From Halorubellus salinus (GTDB lineage Archaea; Halobacteriota; Halobacteria; Halobacteriales; Natrialbaceae), in contig NZ_JAJCVI010000002.1 of assembly GCF_020567525.1 (NCBI RefSeq), positions 620,001 to 684,000 of the forward strand: a DNA stretch of 64,000 bases, written 5' to 3'. The translations under genes were made by a program, and so were the position numbers. Numbering within the stretch: position 1 is the stretch's first letter; each line of letters opens with the position of its first letter. The notes below the pieces were generated by a model that saw nothing but the letters and a program-made list of their open reading frames with translations, was not told the origin of the DNA and did not search any database. Positions 59,439 through 64,000 of the stretch are shown in pieces.

Positions 59439-61658
59439 ATGACAGGGACGGACATCCGCGAGCTCGACGCGAAGACCGTCGAGCGCATCGCGGCCGGGGA
59501 GGTCGTCGAGCGTCCGGCGTCGGTGGTGAAGGAGCTCGTCGAGAACGCGCTGGATGCGGGCGCGTCCCGCGTCGCGGTCGCCGTCGAGGACGGCGGCACG
59601 GGGGGCGTGACGGTGCGCGACGACGGGCACGGGATGACGGAGGCGGACGTCCGCGCGTCGGTCCGCGAGCACACGACGAGCAAGATACGGGACGTCGACG
59701 ACCTGGAGGCGGGCGTGTCGACGCTCGGGTTCCGCGGCGAGGCCCTGCACACCATCGGTGCGGTGTCGCGGATGACCATCCGGACGCGCCCGCACGACGC
59801 GGAGACGGGGACCGAGCTCGTCTACGCGGGCGGCGAGGTCGAGTCCGTGAGCGAGGTCGGGTGTCCGGCGGGGACGACCATCGAGGTCGTGGACCTCTTC
59901 TACAACACGCCGGCTCGCGAGAAGTACCTGAAGACGACGCCGACGGAGTTCGCGCACGTCAACCGCGTGGTGCGGTCGTACGCGCTCGCGAACCCCGAGG
60001 TCGCGGTGTCCCTCGAGCACGACGGCCGCGAGGTGTTCGCGACGCCCGGGCGCGGGGACCGGCTCGCGACCGTGATGGCGGTGTACGGGCGGGAGGTCGC
60101 GGAGGCGATGCACGCGGTCGACGACGTGGACATCCCGGAGGGACCGCTCGACGACGTCCACGGGCTCGTGTCGGACCCGGAGACGAACCGGAGTGCGCGC
60201 GAGTACGTCTCGGTGTTCGTGAACGGACGCGCGGTCTCGGCGAGCGCGGTCCGCGAGGCGGTCATCGAGGCGTACGGCGGGCAACTGGACGCCGACCGCT
60301 ACCCGTTCACCGCGCTCTTCCTCGACGTGCCCGCGGGCGACGTGGACGTGAACGTCCATCCGCGGAAGATGGAGGTCCGGTTCGCGGACGAGGCGGCGAT
60401 GAAGCGCCAGGTGCGCGCCGCGGTCGAGGAGACGCTGCTCGACGCCGGCCTCGTCCGATCGTCGGCGCCGCGCGGCCGCTCGAAGCGACCGGAGGCGGCG
60501 GTCGAACCGACGACCGCGAGTGACCTCGACGACGAAGCAGGCGACGCCGACGCGGCGAGCAAGGACGTCGAAGGCGGCGACGCGACCCCCGGCGACGACG
60601 CGACCGCTGGCACGGTCGCTCCGGACGCGTCCGCGCCGGTGGACGACGACACGACGCGCGACCGGTCGTCCGGCGAGGCGCACGCGGATCGGGACCCGGT
60701 GGCAGACGCCGGGTCCGCGTCCACCGCTGGGCCCGAGGATTCGGCGTCGACCAGCGGTACTGTCGGTTCGGCGAGCACCACGGACGCGGGCAGTGACTCG
60801 TCGGCCTCGAACGAGCGCGCCGAGACCGAGTCGAGCACGTCGACGCCGACAGCGAGCGGGGCGTCGTCGACAGCAGGCGGGTCGTCGCCGGCAGCGGGCG
60901 AGCACCGCGCCAGCGGCGACGGTCCGCGCTCCGACGCCGACGGCCGCTCTGCGAGCGGTGGCGACGCCGACGGGCGGTTCGGTGGCGCAGTCGAGCAGCG
61001 GACGCTGACGGGCGAGACGGCGACGCCCGACGGCGAGTACGACCGGTTGCCGTCGATGCGCGTCCTCGGCCAGTACCGCGACACGTACCTCGTCGCGGAG
61101 ACCGACGACGGGCTCGTGCTCGTCGACCAGCACGCGGCGGACGAGCGCGTGAACTACGAGCGCCTGCGGGCGGCGTTCGAGGCGGACGCGACCGCGCAAG
61201 CGCTCGCCGAACCCGTGACCCTGGAGCTGACCGCGGGCGAGGCCGAGGCGTTCCCCGCGTACCGCGAGGCGCTCGCGACGCTCGGATTCCACGCGGAACG
61301 CACCGACGACAGGGAGGTGACGGTGACGACGGTGCCCGCGGTGTTCGACGAGACGCTCGACCCCGGCGACGTCCGGGACGTCCTCTCCGGGTTCGTCGCG
61401 AGCGACGACGACGGCGCGGCGACCGTCGACGCGCTCGCGGACGCGTTCGTCGCCGACCTCGCGTGCTATCCCTCGGTCACCGCGAACACGAGCCTGACCG
61501 AAGGGTCCGTCGTCGAGTTGCTGGCGGCGCTCGACGACTGCGAGAACCCGTTCGCGTGCCCGCACGGTCGCCCGACCGTCGTCCGCATCGACCACGGCGA
61601 CCTCGAGGACCGCTTCGAGCGCGACTACCCGGGCCACGCCGGCCGCCGCGAGCTCTGA
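59439..61658 (+). CDS. mutL: MutL mismatch-repair protein with endonuclease motif
   Basis: A 739-residue MutL. The GHKL ATPase N-terminal domain (residues 10-330) has ELVENALDAGAS, RDDGHGM and GFRGEALHTI. A long disordered Ser/Ala/Asp linker follows (about 350-540). The C-terminal domain has DQHAADERVNYERL, the metal-binding motif of MutL nicking enzymes, and ACYPSV and CPHGRP, also conserved in nuclease-active forms. It should nick DNA during MutS-dependent repair; MutS is not in the window. rtcA follows three bases later. Confidence 0.94.
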   Translation: MTGTDIRELDAKTVERIAAGEVVERPASVVKELVENALDAGASRVAVAVEDGGTGGVTVRDDGHGMTEADVRASVREHTTSKIRDVDDLEAGVSTLGFRGEALHTIGAVSRMTIRTRPHDAETGTELVYAGGEVESVSEVGCPAGTTIEVVDLFYNTPAREKYLKTTPTEFAHVNRVVRSYALANPEVAVSLEHDGREVFATPGRGDRLATVMAVYGREVAEAMHAVDDVDIPEGPLDDVHGLVSDPETNRSAREYVSVFVNGRAVSASAVREAVIEAYGGQLDADRYPFTALFLDVPAGDVDVNVHPRKMEVRFADEAAMKRQVRAAVEETLLDAGLVRSSAPRGRSKRPEAAVEPTTASDLDDEAGDADAASKDVEGGDATPGDDATAGTVAPDASAPVDDDTTRDRSSGEAHADRDPVADAGSASTAGPEDSASTSGTVGSASTTDAGSDSSASNERAETESSTSTPTASGASSTAGGSSPAAGEHRASGDGPRSDADGRSASGGDADGRFGGAVEQRTLTGETATPDGEYDRLPSMRVLGQYRDTYLVAETDDGLVLVDQHAADERVNYERLRAAFEADATAQALAEPVTLELTAGEAEAFPAYREALATLGFHAERTDDREVTVTTVPAVFDETLDPGDVRDVLSGFVASDDDGAATVDALADAFVADLACYPSVTANTSLTEGSVVELLAALDDCENPFACPHGRPTVVRIDHGDLEDRFERDYPGHAGRREL

Positions 61659-61661
61659 CCG

Positions 61662-62699
61662 ATGGGGGTGACGATAGACGGGAGCGTGGGCGGCGGCCAG
61701 ATACTCCGGTCGGCGCTCTCGCTCGCGGCCATCACCGGCGACGCGGTCACCGTCGAGGACGTCCGCGGTGACCGCCCGAATCCAGGGCTGAAGCACCAGC
61801 ATCTCGCGTGCGTCGACGCGGCCGCCGAAGTGTGCGACGCGGACGTCGACGGCGCCGAACTCGGGAGCGAGACCGTCGTCCTCGACCCCGGCGAGCCCGC
61901 GGGCGGCACGGTCGCGGTCGACGTGGGGACCGCGGGCGCGGCGACGCTCGTGTTCGAGACCGTCCTCCCGCTCGGCGTCGTCGTCGACGACCCCATCGAG
62001 CTGACGGTGACCGGCGGGACGGACGTCGCGTGGTCGCCGACCGTCGACTACTACCGGCACGTCCGCCTCCCGCTCGCGGACCGAGTCGGCTGGCGCGCGA
62101 GCGTCGACGTCTCCCGGCACGGGTTCTACCCTCGCGGCGGTGGCGAGGCGACGCTCCGCGTCGAGCCAGAGACGACGGCGCGCGTCGCGTTCGACGCCCG
62201 TGGCGCGTTCGAGGGGGCGCGCGTCGAAGCGGTCGCGTCGCGCGACCTCGCTGACGCCGACGTCGCCGAGCGACTCGTCGACGCCGCGGTCGACGAACTC
62301 GACGCGGAAAACGTCGACGTCACCGCGACGAACCCGCGGACGGTCGAGTCGCCGTCCACGGGCGCGAGCGTCCTCGTCGCCCTCGCGTACGAGCACACCG
62401 TCGCGGGCTTCAGTGCGCTCGGCGAACCCGGGAAGCCAGCCGAGGACGTCGGCGCGGACGCTGCAGCGGACGCGCTCGCGTTCGTCGAACAGGAACGGAC
62501 GAGCCCGCACGCAGGCGGCCCTCGCGCACCCCCGGTCGTCGACGCCTACGCCGCGGACCAGCTCGTCCTTCCGCTCGCACTCGCCGGCGGTCGCGTCCGC
62601 CCCGCGGCCGTCACGGACCACGTCCGGACGAACTGCGCGGTCGCTCGCGAGTTCGGCTACGACGTCCACGTCGAGGACGGCGTCCTCGTCGGCGAGTAA
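61662..62699 (+). CDS. rtcA: RNA 3'-terminal phosphate cyclase
   Basis: A 345-residue RtcA. It converts 3'-phosphate RNA ends to 2',3'-cyclic phosphate with ATP. The N terminus DGSVGGGQILRSALSLAAIT and TPVG-like core are conserved, GFYPRGGGEATLRVE is the central motif, and AADQLVLPLALAGG with the following TDHVRTN carries the His that is adenylated in the family. It starts three bases after the mutL stop and is very probably cotranscribed; a functional link between mismatch repair and RNA-end processing is not known. Confidence 0.93.
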   Translation: MGVTIDGSVGGGQILRSALSLAAITGDAVTVEDVRGDRPNPGLKHQHLACVDAAAEVCDADVDGAELGSETVVLDPGEPAGGTVAVDVGTAGAATLVFETVLPLGVVVDDPIELTVTGGTDVAWSPTVDYYRHVRLPLADRVGWRASVDVSRHGFYPRGGGEATLRVEPETTARVAFDARGAFEGARVEAVASRDLADADVAERLVDAAVDELDAENVDVTATNPRTVESPSTGASVLVALAYEHTVAGFSALGEPGKPAEDVGADAAADALAFVEQERTSPHAGGPRAPPVVDAYAADQLVLPLALAGGRVRPAAVTDHVRTNCAVAREFGYDVHVEDGVLVGE

Positions 62700-62785
62700 C
62701 GCCACAGGACGGCCACCGACCACGACCAGCGGACGGCAGTCACCTCGCCGGCTGACGCTCTCGCGAACGCTTGCGCCGCGGGGGA

Positions 62786-62796
62786 GACTTATACCG
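62786..62796 (+). promoter_or_regulatory. TATA element of the KDG kinase gene
   Basis: GACTTATACCG lies about 57 bases before the ATG at 62850, implying a leader of roughly 30 bases that includes a possible ribosome-binding GGGGTGG just upstream of the start. Confidence 0.5.
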
Positions 62797-62849
62797 GTGC
62801 CTTCCATTGGTAGGGATATGACTGGCGTACGCTCCCCTGGGGTGGTGCG

Positions 62850-63812
62850 ATGAGCGACGACCTCGTGACGTTCGGCGAGACGATGCTCCGGCTCTCGCCA
62901 CCGAACGACGAACGACTGGAGACCGCTCGCGAGTTCGAGGTGCGGGCGGCCGGCGCGGAATCGAACACCGCCATCGCGGCCGAACGCCTCGGCGCAGTGA
63001 CGACGTGGATGTCGAAGCTCCCGAACACCGCGCTCGGGCATCGCGTCGACGGCGGCCTCCGACAGTACGGCATCAACACGGACGTCGTGTGGACCGACGA
63101 CGACGACGTCCGACAGGGCACGTACTACCTGGAGTCCGCCGGGCGGCCGCGCGGGTCGAACGTCGTGTACGACCGCGAGAACGCCGCGGTGACGACGGCG
63201 ACGCCCGACGAGCTGGACGTGGACCGCATCCGGCAAGCACAGGCGTTCTACACGACCGGTATCACGCCCGCGCTCAGCCCGCAGTTGCGGGAGACCGCGG
63301 CGACGCTCCTGGACGCCGCCCAGCAGGCGGGGACGATGACGGCGTTCGACGTGAACTATCGCTCGAAGCTCTGGTCGCCCGAGGAGGCCCGGAAGACCGT
63401 GACGCAGTTCTTCCAGGTCGTGGACGTCCTCATCATCGCGCTGAAGGACGCGAAAGCCATCCTGAACTACGAGGGCGACGCGACCCAGCTCGCACACCAC
63501 CTCGCGAGCGAGTTCGACTTCAAGACGGTCGTCGTGACGCGCGGCGACCAGGGCGCGCTCGCGTGGAACGACAACGTCATCCACGAGCAGCCGGCGTTCG
63601 AGACCGATACCGTGGACGCGGTCGGAACCGGCGACGCGTTCGCGGGTGCGTTCCTCGCGCAGCGCCTCTCCGGTGCGGACATCCAGAAGGCACTGCAGTA
63701 CGCGGCCGCGACGGCGGCACTCAAACGCACCATCCCCGGCGACGTCGCGACCGTCACGAAACCCGAGGTCGACGCGGTCGTCAACGAGGGCGGCGAAGCC
63801 ATCTCGCGGTAA
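62850..63812 (+). CDS. kdgK: PfkB-family sugar kinase, likely 2-keto-3-deoxygluconate kinase
   Basis: A 320-residue PfkB/ribokinase-fold kinase. The N-terminal FGETMLRLSPPNDERLETAR, the AAGAESNTAIAAERLGA loop and the ATP-site DAVGTGDAFAGAFLAQRLSG, with catalytic Asp, fit the KDG kinases of the semi-phosphorylative Entner-Doudoroff pathway used by haloarchaea. It would phosphorylate KDG (and possibly the galactose epimer) to KDPG. No aldolase or dehydratase gene is beside it. A Rossmann gene follows at the window edge. Confidence 0.88.
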   Translation: MSDDLVTFGETMLRLSPPNDERLETAREFEVRAAGAESNTAIAAERLGAVTTWMSKLPNTALGHRVDGGLRQYGINTDVVWTDDDDVRQGTYYLESAGRPRGSNVVYDRENAAVTTATPDELDVDRIRQAQAFYTTGITPALSPQLRETAATLLDAAQQAGTMTAFDVNYRSKLWSPEEARKTVTQFFQVVDVLIIALKDAKAILNYEGDATQLAHHLASEFDFKTVVVTRGDQGALAWNDNVIHEQPAFETDTVDAVGTGDAFAGAFLAQRLSGADIQKALQYAAATAALKRTIPGDVATVTKPEVDAVVNEGGEAISR

Positions 63813-63902
63813 GCTCCGGCGCCGCCGCTCGCAGCTGTTCTTCGTGCACGTTCGGTACACGGCGGGCGAACGCCTATCAGGCTCGCCCGCAGAGTGCCCG
63901 CC

Positions 63903-64000
63903 ATGACACACGTCGCTATCGTGGGTGCGTACGGGAGTGCGGGCGCCGCCGTCGCCGGCGCGCTCGCCGACGAACCAGGGGTGGAGTTGACGCTCGTCGA
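63903..64000 (+). CDS. N-terminus of a Rossmann-fold oxidoreductase (cut by window edge)
   Basis: Only the first 32 codons are visible. The ATG-initiated frame opens MTHVAIVGAYGSAGAAVAGAL, a nucleotide-binding glycine-rich loop (GAYGSAG) like that of saccharopine-dehydrogenase- or NAD-dependent epimerase-type proteins. The gene continues beyond the window, so the family cannot be fixed. Confidence 0.5.
   Translation, partial: MTHVAIVGAYGSAGAAVAGALADEPGVELTLV

Noticed and set aside
59388-63911. A 1507-residue antisense open frame over mutL, rtcA and kdgK
   Set aside because: G+C-rich DNA gives long stop-free antisense frames; the sequence is Arg/Val/Asp-rich without domains, whereas the plus-strand genes show clear families.

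Overview
The window is a gene-dense, G+C-rich stretch of a haloarchaeal (class Halobacteria) chromosome. The evidence is the acidic proteins, TATA-box promoters close to start codons, many twin-arginine lipoproteins, and archaeal or haloarchaeal hallmark genes: a thermosome subunit, the UbaA sampylation enzyme, a FAU-1-type RNase, a HalOD1-domain protein, dodecin, an Agl23-like membrane protein and a PGF-CTERM-anchored surface protein. The genus cannot be fixed from the sequence alone.

Layout. 0-10.9 kb: small conserved proteins, a hotdog thioesterase, 6-phosphogluconate dehydrogenase, a lipoprotein, a thiolase, the Agl23-like protein with internal minisatellites, an AAA+ ATPase with a His-rich tail, a PhnP-like MBL hydrolase and a membrane-anchored arylsulfotransferase-like protein. 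11-24 kb: HalOD1 protein, SerRS, peroxiredoxin, a Rieske protein with a long C-terminal extension, an aldehyde dehydrogenase, a PQQ-propeller lipoprotein coupled to a membrane protein, a DUF457 membrane hydrolase, threonine ammonia-lyase and dodecin. 24-37 kb: a two-ended zinc protein, a FAU-1 RNase operon, a newly read 59-codon gene, PrsW, riboflavin synthase, a TrpRS-like paralogue, an ArsN2-like acetyltransferase, a degenerate M24 peptidase, a UvrD-type helicase and two zinc-finger micro-proteins. 37-45 kb: UbaA, an ICMT-like methyltransferase, a DUF4097 lipoprotein, a cobalamin-binding protein, a Rid protein and a secreted metallopeptidase-like protein. 44.9-46.5 kb: tRNA-Ser(GGA) followed by a TnpB-only insertion element lying between two copies of the tRNA 3' end. 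46.7-54.8 kb: an HTH-FilR1-LamG fusion, a histidine kinase, an SRAP protein, a PhoD phosphatase with a decayed second copy, and the thermosome. 55-64 kb: a coupled lipoprotein/membrane pair, a divergent lrp-glnA pair, MutL, RtcA, a PfkB (KDG) kinase and the start of a Rossmann-fold gene.

Functional themes: sugar catabolism (6-phosphogluconate dehydrogenase, KDG kinase), nitrogen assimilation under a probable Lrp switch, flavin supply and storage (riboflavin synthase, dodecin), protein and nucleic-acid quality control (thermosome, MutL, SRAP, helicase, RtcA, FAU-1), and a large exported or anchored protein set.

No defence island, prophage or CRISPR array was found. The most distinctive signal is a recurring one: short direct repeats (19-36 bp, two or three copies) sit on or beside the stop codons of at least six unrelated genes, and related minisatellites lie inside several reading frames. 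The TnpB element inside duplicated tRNA sequence is the second.
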